From positions 1 to 64,000 of the forward strand of contig JANMTS010000035.1 of NCBI GenBank assembly GCA_031390755.1: a stretch of DNA of 64,000 nucleotides. The letters run 5' to 3'. Source of the stretch: DATMER01 sp031390755. Its GTDB lineage: Bacteria; Acidobacteriota; Thermoanaerobaculia; Multivoradales; UBA5704. Below, piece by piece: positions 39,875 to 50,000 of the stretch. The notes beneath the pieces are model-generated. The model saw only the letters and a program-made list of their open reading frames with translations, searched no databases and had not been told where the DNA came from. The translations under genes were made by a program, and so were the position numbers. Numbering within the stretch: the stretch's first letter is position 1; the number at the start of each line of letters is the position of its first letter.

Positions 39875-42151
39875 TCAGTAAGGCTCGCCCTGCAGCAAGA
39901 ACGCGGCCCAGGCCTTGGGCAAGCTTAGCTGGGACGATCTTTCGCCACGCAGGGACAATTGAGCAGCCCGGAGCGCCTCTGAGGGCGGGAGCTTCTCGAC
40001 CAGCATCTGATGATAAAACCGCTCCATCAATTCCTTCGTCCAGTCGTCCCGGACATTCCATAGACTGACCACAACTCGCTTGGCCCCGGCATGGAGGAAG
40101 GCCCGCGTCATTCCCATCGGCCCCTCGCCTCGCACCCTGGGGCCCAGGCCGCTTCCACAGGCGCTCAGGACGACCAATTCCGCAGGAAATTTGAGCTTGT
40201 AGATCTCCGAAGCTCGAAGCAGGCCCTCCTGCAACACTCCCCGGTGGTCGTAGCGAGACAGCACGAGCCCGCTGAAGTCAGGGTGGTCGTTGTAGATGTG
40301 ATGCGTGCTGATGTGCAGGATCTGGTAGAGCGACAGGGACGGATCCATGGCCGTAGCACGGTTGGCCTCGAATCCAATCGCCAGAAATCGGTCGGAGGGC
40401 GGAACCAACTTGAGGATGGCGTCAGCCTCGTCAGCCGTATCGGGCAGTCGTGACAAACTGCCATAGTCCAACTCTCCCACCAGCCCCCGACTCTGGCTTC
40501 GAGAGTCTATTTTGACGCCGTTCAACCTCCGGTCGTCCCGGTTGAAGACGGCGTCCGTCAGCAACGCCAGTTGTTTGGGTGCCGGCTGCCGGCCCGAGAG
40601 GTTCCGTCGCATCTCCACTTGATAGGAGGCTGAGGGCACGTAACTGATGATGTGTCGATCGATCAGTTCGCCCCGAGTCGAGGGCAGCGCGGCAAATGGG
40701 ATCTGATGCAGGGCACCGTCTGCTCGAACCAGGAGTCGCTTGCGGAGCAAGGGCTCTGCGGCAGCCGGAAGGATGGCGAGGGCCAGTTCCCTGGCCTTCC
40801 AACCACGGTTCCTGTCACTCGACAGCTCTCTCCACGTCTCCGCGGCCAGGCCTTCGATGACGTTCCGGCCTTTCTTCAGGTCGAAGGCATCGATCCGGTC
40901 CGGATTGACCACCCACAGGTAGCTGCCACGCTCTCCGAGCGAATACGAGAGGAGAGTCGTCTCCTTGTCCAGAAGCTTTCGCTGAATCTCCTGGAGACGG
41001 CTCCCCTCTTCTCTACCAAAATCGTCCAATAGAGACCGTGAGTGCGACAGGTCGCTGATCTCGAAGGCCTTCACGGCTCGACTGACATCCCGGTCGCGCC
41101 GATAGAGCTCCATGAAGAGTGTGACATAGAGGTCGTAGTACTTCTGCCGGAAGGAGAAGAAGCCGACCCGCGCCCCGACGTCTTCAAGGCCTGTGCGGCT
41201 TGCCTCAACTAGATCGATCGATCGCTTCAGCGAGGCCAGGGCATCCTCATATCGCCCGAGGTCGCGGAGGACCTCGGCTCGGCCGAAGAGCATAGACGCC
41301 TGGGCCAGAGGCTCCGGAACGGATTCAAGAAGCCTATAGGCTTCGTCAAATAGACGAAGGGCCTCGGATTCTCTCCCCTGGACATCCTCCAGATGAGCAA
41401 GATCCGCCAGGGAGAAAGCCTCCCAGCGAAGGCTCCCGGCTCGTCTTGCTGTGGATGCAGCCTCCTCCAAACCCTGTCTTGCCAGGGTCATCTTGCCTTG
41501 ATCTCGGTAGACATTTCCGCGTCGCTGGAGGGTGCGAGCCCGGTCTTCCTGGTCCTGAGCCACTCTCAAGCCGTTCTCATAAGCCCACAAAGCTTTATCC
41601 AGCTTGTCGAGATCGTGGTACGCGAGACCCAAGCCATCGTAAACCATGCCCAGCACGTCCCGCCGAGATTCCACCTGGCTGAGCTTTCGAGCCTGCTCGT
41701 AGTACTTCAGGGCTTCTTCACTCAAACCGACCGTCAAGAGAAGTTGCCCGAGATCGCAGTTCGTCAGCGCCTGTTCAGAGGGTTCGTTTACCGAGGGCCA
41801 GATTTGAAGCGCTCGTCGATATTCGGTGAACGCAGTCTGAAGCTCGCCGCGATAGAAGGCGAGCGAGCCGTACCCATTGTGGGCCATTGCCAGCCCTCCC
41901 TGATCCCCTGCGGCCTCGGCCAACCTGAAGGCACGATCGTAGTGATCCTTTGCCTGTCTGGCGTCGACCTCTTCCAGCCGACGACCTGCCGCAATCTCTT
42001 TTCGGACTTCCGAGCTGCGGATCGGCCTCTTCGAGGTCGCCGGGCGTGAGGCAGGTGAGGGAGGAGTCCGAGAGTAGGGCTCGACGGGGGCGGTCGCCAA
42101 GCACGCCAGCAGCACTCCCGCAAGCGTGAATTTACAGCGGTTAAAGAGCAT
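39875..42151 (-). CDS. TPR-CHAT peptidase, probable lipoprotein
   Basis: A 758-residue protein. A hydrophobic N-terminus ending LLAC (residues 14-17) looks like a lipobox. Tetratricopeptide repeats fill about 60-330 (for example EEALKYYEQARKLSQVE, DKALWAYENGLRVA, YEDALASLKRSIDLVEASR). The C-terminal CHAT domain holds catalytic His617 in HISTHH and Cys665 in LSACGSG, then the conserved AGAKRVVVSLWNV block. Its start overlaps the anti-sigma gene end by 11 bp, so they are coupled. If exported, its targets would be outside the cytoplasm. Confidence 0.92.
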   Translation of the reverse strand: MLFNRCKFTLAGVLLACLATAPVEPYSRTPPSPASRPATSKRPIRSSEVRKEIAAGRRLEEVDARQAKDHYDRAFRLAEAAGDQGGLAMAHNGYGSLAFYRGELQTAFTEYRRALQIWPSVNEPSEQALTNCDLGQLLLTVGLSEEALKYYEQARKLSQVESRRDVLGMVYDGLGLAYHDLDKLDKALWAYENGLRVAQDQEDRARTLQRRGNVYRDQGKMTLARQGLEEAASTARRAGSLRWEAFSLADLAHLEDVQGRESEALRLFDEAYRLLESVPEPLAQASMLFGRAEVLRDLGRYEDALASLKRSIDLVEASRTGLEDVGARVGFFSFRQKYYDLYVTLFMELYRRDRDVSRAVKAFEISDLSHSRSLLDDFGREEGSRLQEIQRKLLDKETTLLSYSLGERGSYLWVVNPDRIDAFDLKKGRNVIEGLAAETWRELSSDRNRGWKARELALAILPAAAEPLLRKRLLVRADGALHQIPFAALPSTRGELIDRHIISYVPSASYQVEMRRNLSGRQPAPKQLALLTDAVFNRDDRRLNGVKIDSRSQSRGLVGELDYGSLSRLPDTADEADAILKLVPPSDRFLAIGFEANRATAMDPSLSLYQILHISTHHIYNDHPDFSGLVLSRYDHRGVLQEGLLRASEIYKLKFPAELVVLSACGSGLGPRVRGEGPMGMTRAFLHAGAKRVVVSLWNVRDDWTKELMERFYHQMLVEKLPPSEALRAAQLSLRGERSSQLSLPKAWAAFLLQGEPY

Positions 42152-42941
42152 TGATCTCGAAAGGCTTCTCGCTGATTAAGTGTTCTCCTGGATCATTCGC
42201 GAGCCGGCCGTAGGTCTTTGCCAGATAACGCCCTGCGGGAAGGGTTCCGCCAGGGATGACGAATGAACCACTTGGCGAAGAGTTACCCTTGAAAGAGGTT
42301 CTCCAGACCTCGCGTTCACCTTGCAGGATCCGCCCTTCAAACAGGGCGTACTCATCCTTGGCATAAGATTGAACTGTGATGGCAACGTTTCCAGGGAAGA
42401 GATCCAAGTCCTCCTCTGACAATCCTCCTCGGGTCGGCGTAGTATCCAGCACATTGATGGCCCCACCCTCGACCGTAGACCTTGGGGTGAGATTCAATCC
42501 ACACAGGAGCCCTAGCCCCCCGGCTACAACCAAGGCAGCCGCTTGAGCCCAAAGGCGAGCCTTACGCCTCGATGGCGCTTCTGGGGATGGAGCCGTCACG
42601 GGAGCGCGGAACGGTAGCACCGCCGCAGCCTGCTCTTCCACCTCTCTCCTCTCCGCCGCCAGCTTCGCCTTCAACGCCTGCCAGTCCTCCTCCACCTCCG
42701 CATCGGTAAGCTCCGGCACTCCCGCAGGCGGGGCCAGGGTGGCGAAGCCGGCCAGATCGAGGAGGAGGTCGCTGCAGTGCCGGCAGAGCGCCAGGTGCTG
42801 GCGGACGCGGGCTTCGGCCTCCGTGGGGAGGGAGCCTTCGTGGTAGGCGGTCAGCTCCCGGGGGGTGGCGTGCTCGGTGCTGCGCTCACGTTCCGCAAGG
42901 TGGCGGATCGCAGCGTTGAGGGATGGTTTTTCTTGGCTCAC
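42141..42941 (-). CDS. zinc-finger anti-sigma factor
   Basis: About 266 residues. The N-terminus holds an anti-sigma zinc finger, HLALCRHC (H-x3-C-x2-C, about residues 51-58), one membrane helix (about 130-150, LWAQAAALVVAGGLGLLCGL) and an extracytoplasmic beta-rich C-terminal domain (FEGRILQGEREVWRTSF...GGTLPAGRYLAKTYG). It should hold the ECF sigma factor inactive until a signal arrives. The GTG at 42939-42941 follows the sigma stop by one base; a GTG five codons earlier overlaps the sigma gene and is an alternative. Confidence 0.88.
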   Translation of the reverse strand: MSQEKPSLNAAIRHLAERERSTEHATPRELTAYHEGSLPTEAEARVRQHLALCRHCSDLLLDLAGFATLAPPAGVPELTDAEVEEDWQALKAKLAAERREVEEQAAAVLPFRAPVTAPSPEAPSRRKARLWAQAAALVVAGGLGLLCGLNLTPRSTVEGGAINVLDTTPTRGGLSEEDLDLFPGNVAITVQSYAKDEYALFEGRILQGEREVWRTSFKGNSSPSGSFVIPGGTLPAGRYLAKTYGRLANDPGEHLISEKPFEINAL

Positions 42942-42942
42942 G

Positions 42943-43521
42943 TCAATACTCTTCACTTGTAAAATAATTTCCCAGCCGGTCCCGGAGGTGCTGCCTTGCT
43001 TGATACAAGTGCGCCTTGACGGTCTCAATGGAGACGCTCATCTCCTCCGCGATCTCACGATACTTCAAATCGCCGTCCACGCGCAGGAACACAGCCTTCT
43101 TCATCTGCGGCGGAAGCTCCGCCAGGGCGTCGCGAAGAAGCTTCTCCCGCTCGCGCCCCAGGATGGCCTCCAGCGGATCGTTTTCGCCTTCGCCGTCCAG
43201 GGCCACCGTTCCCGCTTCGGACTCCTCCAGGGGGATCTCCTCCCGGTCCCTCTTCAGGGTCCCTTGAGTCCGAAGCTGGTTCTTGTAGAGATTCGCCGCG
43301 ATCTGGAACAGCCAGGTTTCGATGCTGCTGTCCCCGCGGAAGCTCTCTCTATTTCTATAGACCCGAAGAAATGTCTCTTGGGCGAGGTCGCGGCTCTCAT
43401 CCACCGAAAATCCCCGGCGGAGAAAGAAGGAGACGACCGGGCGGTGGTATCGCCGGAAGAGATCCTCAGCCACTACACCTGGAGTGTTGTCGTCGGATCC
43501 GAGGTCGTCCGTCATAACCAT
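42943..43521 (-). CDS. ECF-type RNA polymerase sigma factor
   Basis: A 192-residue sigma-70 family ECF factor. Region 2 covers LFRRYHRPVVSFFLRRGFSVDESRDLAQETFLRVYRNRESFRGDSSIETWLFQIAANLYKNQLR and region 4 covers ALAELPPQMKKAVFLRVDGDLKYREIAEEMSVSIETVKAHLYQARQ with its helix-turn-helix. I use the ATG at 43519-43521, 5 bases after AGAGGT; a GTG two codons upstream is possible. It heads the array and is directly followed by its anti-sigma partner, so the CHAT genes are probably its regulon. Confidence 0.94.
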   Translation of the reverse strand: MVMTDDLGSDDNTPGVVAEDLFRRYHRPVVSFFLRRGFSVDESRDLAQETFLRVYRNRESFRGDSSIETWLFQIAANLYKNQLRTQGTLKRDREEIPLEESEAGTVALDGEGENDPLEAILGREREKLLRDALAELPPQMKKAVFLRVDGDLKYREIAEEMSVSIETVKAHLYQARQHLRDRLGNYFTSEEY

Positions 43522-43545
43522 CGACACCTCTTCGTCAACTCAGAC

Positions 43546-43575
43546 GCCCTCTCCTCCAGGGTTGAAGGAGAGGGC
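43546..43575 (-). terminator. hairpin after the YceI gene
   Basis: GCCCTCTCCT and AGGAGAGGGC form a 10-bp stem around a 10-base loop, 19 bp past the stop of the minus-strand YceI gene and 25 bp before the sigma-factor start. No T-tract follows, so it may be a factor-dependent end or an mRNA stabiliser. Confidence 0.5.
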
Positions 43576-43593
43576 TGAAGCGAGGAAAGGGAG

Positions 43594-44193
43594 CTACTTC
43601 TTGGCCGGGGCCGGGCCGTCGGCTTCGATCGAGATGGTGACCTTCACCTCGTCGCCCAGGATGGCGCCGCCGGTGTCGAGCGCCCGGTTCCAGGTGATGC
43701 CGTATTCCTTGCGGTCGACCTTGAAGGTGGTCTCGAAGCCGGCCTTCTCACCGCCCTGCGGAGTCTTCACCGTGCCGAGCACGTCGACCGGGATCGTCAC
43801 CTTCTTGGTGACGCCCTTGATGGTCAGGTCGCCCGTGACTTCCAGGGTGTCTGCGTCCTTGGCCTTGACGGAGGTGCTGGTGAAGCTCCAGACGGGATTC
43901 TTCTCGACGCCGAAGAAGTCATCGCCGCGCAGGTGGTTGTCCCGGTCGCCGTTGCCGGTGTCGACCGACTTGGCCTGGACCTGGAAGCTGACGCTCGACG
44001 CCGCCGGATTGGCCTTGTCGTACTTGATGGTGCCGCTGAAGTCCGAGAAGCGGCCGGAGACGTTCGACACGAAGTGACGGATGGTGAAGTTCACGCCGCT
44101 GTGGCCGGCGTCGACCTTGTAGGTCTCGGCTGCCGCGAGGGCCGGCAGAAGAAGCGTCAGGGAAAGGGCTTGAAGAAGAGCTTTGCACCGCAT
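43594..44193 (-). CDS. YceI family periplasmic protein
   Basis: A 199-residue lipocalin-like protein with a signal peptide (MRCKALLQALSLTLLLPALAAA). Family motifs: YKVDAGHSGVNFTIRHFVSNVSGRF at the N-terminus, the central HLRGDDFFGVEKNPVWSF, DLTIKGVTKKVTIPV and KEYGITWNRALDTGGAILGDEV near the C-terminus. YceI proteins bind isoprenoid-like ligands in a beta-barrel. It is monocistronic, followed by a hairpin. Confidence 0.95.
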   Translation of the reverse strand: MRCKALLQALSLTLLLPALAAAETYKVDAGHSGVNFTIRHFVSNVSGRFSDFSGTIKYDKANPAASSVSFQVQAKSVDTGNGDRDNHLRGDDFFGVEKNPVWSFTSTSVKAKDADTLEVTGDLTIKGVTKKVTIPVDVLGTVKTPQGGEKAGFETTFKVDRKEYGITWNRALDTGGAILGDEVKVTISIEADGPAPAKK

Positions 44194-44262
44194 GGTTTCA
44201 ATCCTCCAGAAGATCGTTTTTCGGGCAACAACGTTATCAGACGAATGCCTTGGACAAGTACT

Positions 44263-47010
44263 TTAGACGGATAGGGCGTACGGCGCCTCGGGGTCGACCC
44301 CCAGCTCCGCGATGGCCCGCTGTACGGTGGCGGCGTCGACCTCTCCCCGCCGGGCCAGCTCGGACAGGGCCGCGACGGTCAAGGACTCGGCGTCCACCTC
44401 GAAGAAGCGGCGCAGGGCCTCGCGCGTGTCGCTGCGGCCGAAGCCGTCGGTGCCCAGAGGGAGGAAACGCCCGGGCAGCCAGCGCGCGATCTGGTCGGGG
44501 ACCAGCTTCATGTAGTCGGACACCGCCAGGATCGGCCGGTCGTCCCCTTCGAAGAGCGAGACCACGTACGGCTTGCGCGGCTCCTGGTCCGGATGGAGAC
44601 GGTTCCAGCGCTCGGTCTCCAGGGCCTCGCGGCGCACCTCCTTGTAGCTGGTGGCGCTCCAGACGTCCGCCGCGACGCCGTAGCGCTCGGCCAGGATCGC
44701 CTGCGCCCTCAGGGCCTCGCGGTGCAGCGAGCCGCTGCCCAGGAGGTGGACCCGCGGGCGCCTGTCTCCGCCTTCAGTCCCTTCCGCCCCGTCAGGTCCG
44801 GCTGGCCCGGCTGACCCGGCAAGGGGGGGACCGCTGAAGTGGTAGAGCCCCTTGAGAATCCCCTCCTTCGCGCCCTCGGGCATCGGCGGCATGGGGTAGT
44901 TCTCGTTGGCGAGGGTGATGTAGTAGAAGATGTCCTCCCGGTCCTTGTACATGCGCCGGAGGCCGTCCTCCAGGATCACGGCCAGCTCGAAGGCGTAGGC
45001 CGGATCGAACGCCACGAGGTTCGGCACGACGCTCGCCAGCACGTGGCTGTGACCGTCCTCGTGCTGAAGGCCCTCGCCGTTGAGCGTGGTGCGGCCGGCC
45101 GTGGCGCCGAGCAGGAAGCCCCGGGTCCGCTGGTCCGCGGCGGCCCAGATGAGGTCGCCCACGCGCTGGAACCCGAACATCGAGTAGAAGATGAAGAACG
45201 GGATGGCGTCGATGCCGTGGGTGGCGTACGAGGTGCCGGCGGCGATGAACGACGCCATCGAGCCCGCCTCGGTGATGCCCTCCTCCAGGATCTGGCCGTC
45301 CGTGGACTCCTTGTAGTAGAGCAGCACGTCCTTGTCGACCGGCTCGTAGAGCTGGCCGACGTGGGAGTAGATGCCGACCTGCCGGAACAGGGACTCCATG
45401 CCGAAGGTGCGCGCCTCGTCCGGCACGATCGGCACGACCTGCTTGCCGATCACCGGGTCCTTGATGAGCTGGGTCAGCATCTGGACGAACACCATGGTGG
45501 TCGAGACCTCGCGGTCGACGCCGGAGTGGTAGCGCTCCCAGATGGAGGCCTCGGGCTGCGGCAGCGGCTCCTTGCGCACGCGCCGGCTGGGCACCGGGCC
45601 GCCGAGGGCGTGGCGCCGCTCCATGAGGTACTGGATCTCCTCGCTCTTCTCGTCCGGCCGGTAGAACGGGATGTCCGGCAGGTTCTCGTCCAGGATCGGG
45701 ATGTCGAAGCGGTCCCGGAAAAGCTTGATCTCGGCCTCGGAGAGCTTCTTCTGCTGGTGCGAGATGTTGCGCCCTTCGCCGGCCAGGCCGAGGCCGTAGC
45801 CCTTGACGGTCTTGGCCAGGATGACGGTCGGCGAGCCGGTGTGCTCCACCGCGGCCTTGAACGCGGCGTAAACCTTGGCCGGATCGTGGCCGCCGCGGCG
45901 CAGGGCGTGGATCTGGTCGTCCGAATAGTTTTTCACCAGCTCGAGCAGCTCGGGATAGCGGCCGAAGAACTCGCGGCGCACGTACGAGCCGTTCTCGACG
46001 GTGTACTTCTGAAACTCGCCGTCGAGCGTCTCGTTCATGCGCTGGATCAGCAGGCCGGTGTTGTCGGCCTCGATGATCGGATCCCAGTCCGAGCCCCAGA
46101 TGACCTTGATGACGTTCCAGCCGGCGCCGCGGAAGTTGGTCTCCAGCTCCTGGATGATCTTGCCGTTGCCGCGGACGGGGCCGTCGAGGCGCTGCAGGTT
46201 GCAGTTGACGACGAAGATCAGGTTGTCAAGCTTCTCGCGGGCCGCCAGGCTGATGGCGCCGAGCGATTCCGGCTCGTCGGTCTCGCCGTCTCCGAGGAAG
46301 GCCCAGACCTTGCGGTTCTGCGGATCGCGGAGGCCGCGGTCGCGCAGGTAGCGGTTGAACTTCGCCTGGTAGATGGCGGAGATGGGGCCCAGGCCCATGG
46401 AGACGGTCGGGAACTCCCAGAAGTCCTGCATGAGCCACGGATGCGGGTAGGAGGACAGGCCTCCCCCGGCCGCCAGCTCGCGGCGGAACGCCTCCAGCTG
46501 CCCGACGGAGATGCGCCCTTCGAGGAAGGCGTTGGCGTAGAGGCCCGGCGCGCCGTGACCCTGGAAGTAGATGACGTCGCCTTCGAAGCCGCTCTCGCCG
46601 CGGCCGCGGAAGAAGTGGTGCCAGCCGACCTGGTAGAGCGTCGCGGACGAGGCGAAGGTGGAGATGTGGCCGCCCAGGCCGGGATAGTGCTTGTTGGCGC
46701 GCACGACCATGGCCATGGCGTTCCAGCGCACGAGGCTCTTGATGCGGCGCTCGATGGCGCGGTCGCCGCCGTAGGCCGGCTCTTCGCTCTTGGGGATCGT
46801 ATTGATGTAGGGCGTGTTGCCCGTGAACGGGAGGGTGACGTCCTTCTCGAAGCCCTTTTCCAGCAGCTTCTTGAGCAGGTACTGGGCGCGCTCGTGCCCT
46901 TCGATCTCGATGACCTGCTCGAAGGCGGTCAGCCACTCCTCGGTTTCCTGAACATCCGTGTCCTTGCCACCCGTATACCAGTTGAGTGGCGTGCTGAACT
47001 GCTCGCTCAT
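44263..47010 (-). CDS. aceE: pyruvate dehydrogenase E1 component, homodimeric
   Basis: A 915-residue thiamine-diphosphate enzyme that decarboxylates pyruvate and acetylates the E2 lipoyl domain. GDGETDEPES...NLIFVVNCN (the ThDP/Mg motif) is at about 235-266; HIST, FRGRGE, EGLQHEDGHSHVLA and LLGATAGRTTLNGEGLQHEDG mark the rest of the AceE fold. Length matches E. coli AceE (887) within a few percent. AGGAGGT precedes the ATG. No E2 or E3 gene is adjacent in the window, which is unusual for aceE. Confidence 0.97.
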   Translation of the reverse strand: MSEQFSTPLNWYTGGKDTDVQETEEWLTAFEQVIEIEGHERAQYLLKKLLEKGFEKDVTLPFTGNTPYINTIPKSEEPAYGGDRAIERRIKSLVRWNAMAMVVRANKHYPGLGGHISTFASSATLYQVGWHHFFRGRGESGFEGDVIYFQGHGAPGLYANAFLEGRISVGQLEAFRRELAAGGGLSSYPHPWLMQDFWEFPTVSMGLGPISAIYQAKFNRYLRDRGLRDPQNRKVWAFLGDGETDEPESLGAISLAAREKLDNLIFVVNCNLQRLDGPVRGNGKIIQELETNFRGAGWNVIKVIWGSDWDPIIEADNTGLLIQRMNETLDGEFQKYTVENGSYVRREFFGRYPELLELVKNYSDDQIHALRRGGHDPAKVYAAFKAAVEHTGSPTVILAKTVKGYGLGLAGEGRNISHQQKKLSEAEIKLFRDRFDIPILDENLPDIPFYRPDEKSEEIQYLMERRHALGGPVPSRRVRKEPLPQPEASIWERYHSGVDREVSTTMVFVQMLTQLIKDPVIGKQVVPIVPDEARTFGMESLFRQVGIYSHVGQLYEPVDKDVLLYYKESTDGQILEEGITEAGSMASFIAAGTSYATHGIDAIPFFIFYSMFGFQRVGDLIWAAADQRTRGFLLGATAGRTTLNGEGLQHEDGHSHVLASVVPNLVAFDPAYAFELAVILEDGLRRMYKDREDIFYYITLANENYPMPPMPEGAKEGILKGLYHFSGPPLAGSAGPAGPDGAEGTEGGDRRPRVHLLGSGSLHREALRAQAILAERYGVAADVWSATSYKEVRREALETERWNRLHPDQEPRKPYVVSLFEGDDRPILAVSDYMKLVPDQIARWLPGRFLPLGTDGFGRSDTREALRRFFEVDAESLTVAALSELARRGEVDAATVQRAIAELGVDPEAPYALSV

Positions 47011-47063
47011 GCTCGCGTGACCTCCTGCCCGGGGCGTCTTCCCCCGGTCGACCCCTTAGATTG

Positions 47064-50000
47064 TCATGTCTGCGCCGCGGCGCCAAGGAGCGAAGCGCTC
47101 TCGGGACCCAACGCGGGGGTCGACTCGGGAGCGAGCTCGCGGGCGAGGTTGTCGACCTTCTCCACGTAGCGGGGGACGTTCAGGCGGACGAACGCGCGGC
47201 GGGCTTCGGCCAGGTGGGAGGCCGCTTCCGGGGTCGCCTCTCCGGCGAGCATGGCGAGGTCGAGCCGGGTCCGCGCCACCTCGAACGGCACCTGGAGGGC
47301 CTCGAACCGCTCCAGGGCTTCCCGCAGATGCTCCCCCGCTTCTCCGGGGCGCCCCTGGACGCGGGTGATCTCGCCGAGAATCCTCTGCGCCAGGCCGACG
47401 CCGTACCAGAAGGAGGCCTCGCGGGTCACCGCCAGGGCCTGGGCCGCGAGCGCGGCAGCTTCGTCGGTCTTCCCCTCGCGCAGGCGGGCTTCGGCCAGGA
47501 ACGCGGAGAACCAGCCCTGGAGCTGGCGCATGCCGGTGGCCTCGATGCGGCGGATCGACTCCTCCAGGGTCTCGACGGCTTGAACGAGATCCCCTTTCTG
47601 GAGCCAGGAGTAGCCGAGGAAGCCGAGCGCGGCGGCGGTGTTGAGGGGATCCTGGGCGCGTTCGAGGCCCGCCCGGCAGAGCTCGACGCCGGCTTCCCAG
47701 TCTCCCAGCGAGGCATGGAAGTAGCCGGTGCTCCACGACGGGTCGAGGCGGGAGTCTTCGAGCGTCAGATAGATGTCGTGCGCGCGGGCCATGGCCGCGA
47801 GCGCCTGCTCGAAGCTGCCGAGAAGGTAGTGGTGGAAGCCGGCCACCCAGAACGCCTGGCCCTGCCACCAGCGGTCCTCGGTGCCTTCCAGCAGAGCCAC
47901 CGCCTGGAGGCCGGAGACGATGCCCTCGGAGAACCGGCCGGCCCAGAACGCGTCCCGCGAGAGCACGTAGCAAGCCCGGCCCTCGGTGCCGGTCTCACCG
48001 GACCGCCGGGCCTCTTCGATGGCCAGCAGGGCGAACCGGGATGCCTCGGCCTGGTTGCCGAGATAGCTGTGGGTGTGGGCCAGCCAGAAGTGGAACTGGC
48101 CGCTCAGGGAGTCGTCGCCGAGCTTCTCGACGCGCTGGCAGTGGCTCGTGAGCAGCTCCAGCGTCTCGGGGAGCTGGGCCAGGGGGAGGAGCGAAGCCGC
48201 CAGCCGCAGGACCAGCTCGACGATCCGCCGCTCCCGGTGGTCTCGACGTCCCCCGGCGTCCCCGTCCGGCAGGCCGGCGGCGTGGCGGATGGCGTCCCGC
48301 AGCGCGCGCGCCGCCTCGGCGTGGGCATAGGTGGCCGCGGCCTGCTCGGCGAACAGCCCCAGGTAGAGGACGGCCCTCTCCTCCTCGCCGGCCTCGGACA
48401 CGTGCCAGGCCAGCCGGTCGTAGACCTCCTCCAGCCGGCCGGCGTAGAGCTGCTCGAACGCCCGGCCGGCCGCGGCGTGGAGCGCCCGGCGCCGGCTGGT
48501 GAGGAGTGTCTGGTAGACGGCCTCCTGGGTGAGCGCGTGCTTGAAGATGTAGATCGCCGTCTCGGAGGTCGGCTGCTCGTACAGGAACTCCCAGCGTTTC
48601 AGGTCGGTCAGCAGCGGCCCGAGGTTGCCGTCCTCCTCCCAGACCGCGGTCAGGAGCGCGAGCGACAGCTCCCGGCCCAGGACCGAAGCGGTCTGAAGCA
48701 GCCGCTTGTGGCCCTCAGGCAGCCGGTCGATGCGCGCCAGGAGAACGCCCTGGATGGTGTCCGGCACGGAGACGTTCGGGCTTTCGAGGACGGACCGGGT
48801 CAGCTCCTCCAGGAAGAACGGGTTGCCTTCGGCCTTGCTGAGCACGGTTGCCAGCAGGGCGCCGGACAGGGTCGACCGGTGGAGCACGGCCTGGATGATC
48901 TGCCGGCTCTCGCGCTCGGAGAGGCGCGGCAGGGAGATCTGGGTGGCGAAGGACTTCTCCATCCAGCGCGGCCGGTAGCCGGAGCGGTAGGTGACGAGCA
49001 GGAGCATTCGCGCCGCCACCAGGCCGTCGATGAGATATCCGAGGAACTCCTCGGACGTGGGATCGATCCAGTGGAGATCCTCGATCTCCAGGATCACCAT
49101 CCGTCCCTGGCCAGTATTTCCGGCAGTACTGCCGGAAATACCACTGGAAGTACTGCCGGCATGGAGAATGGCCTGGCGCAGGATCTGGAACGTGCGGGTC
49201 TGGAGCGCCTGCGGGCTCAGCTCGGCGAGCCCCTCGGTGCCCTCGCGCACGCCGAGGAGCATCAGGAGGTAGGGCACGGACTCCTCCTGATGGAGTCCCG
49301 CCCGCTCCAGGCCCGCGCGCACCTTGGCCGCGACCTGGGCGGGTGAGTCGGCGTCGCCGATCTTCCACTCGCCGCGCAGCATGTAGAGGAGCGGCAGGTA
49401 GGGCATGCCGCTGCCGTAGGAGAGGCAGCGGCCGGTCAGGAAGAGCACATCCTCGCTCCAGAGCCGGCGCCGCAGCTCGTAGAGCAGTCTCGACTTGCCC
49501 GAGCCGGCCTCGCCGGCGATGCCGAGGATCTGCCCTTCCCCGCCGGACGCGCGCTCGCGCAGCTCGTCGAGCAGCGCCACCTCGCGGTTGCGGCCGACGA
49601 AGGGGGACAGCTCGGAGCCGCTCAGCACCGCCTGCTCGGACGGCCGCGAGCCGGCGCCCAGCACCTGATAGGCCTGGATGGGCTCGGCTTTGCCTTTCAC
49701 GTGGGCCGGCGGCAGCGCGCGCAGCTCGACGCCTCCCTGGAGGAAGCGCATGGTGGTCTCGCTGACCAGCACGGTGCCGGGCTCTGCGATCTGCTGGAGC
49801 CGCGCCGCGAGGTTGGTGGTGTCGCCGACCGCCGTGTAGTCGCGGCGGAGATGGTCGCCGATGCCGCCGACCACGACCCAGCCGGTGTTGATGCCCATGC
49901 GCACCCGCACGTCGGACTCCTGGGGCTCGTCGCCCTGCGCCTCTCCCTGAAGAATCTCCAGCCGCTTGAGCAGCCCCAGCGCCGCAAGCACGGCCCGCCG

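Noticed and set aside
44839..47169. 776-residue plus-strand reading frame opposite aceE
   Set aside because: Pure shadow of a high-GC essential gene; composition (Val/Gly/Arg/Asp/His-rich) is that of an antisense frame. Same for the long frames opposite the VWFA genes and the cyclase gene.
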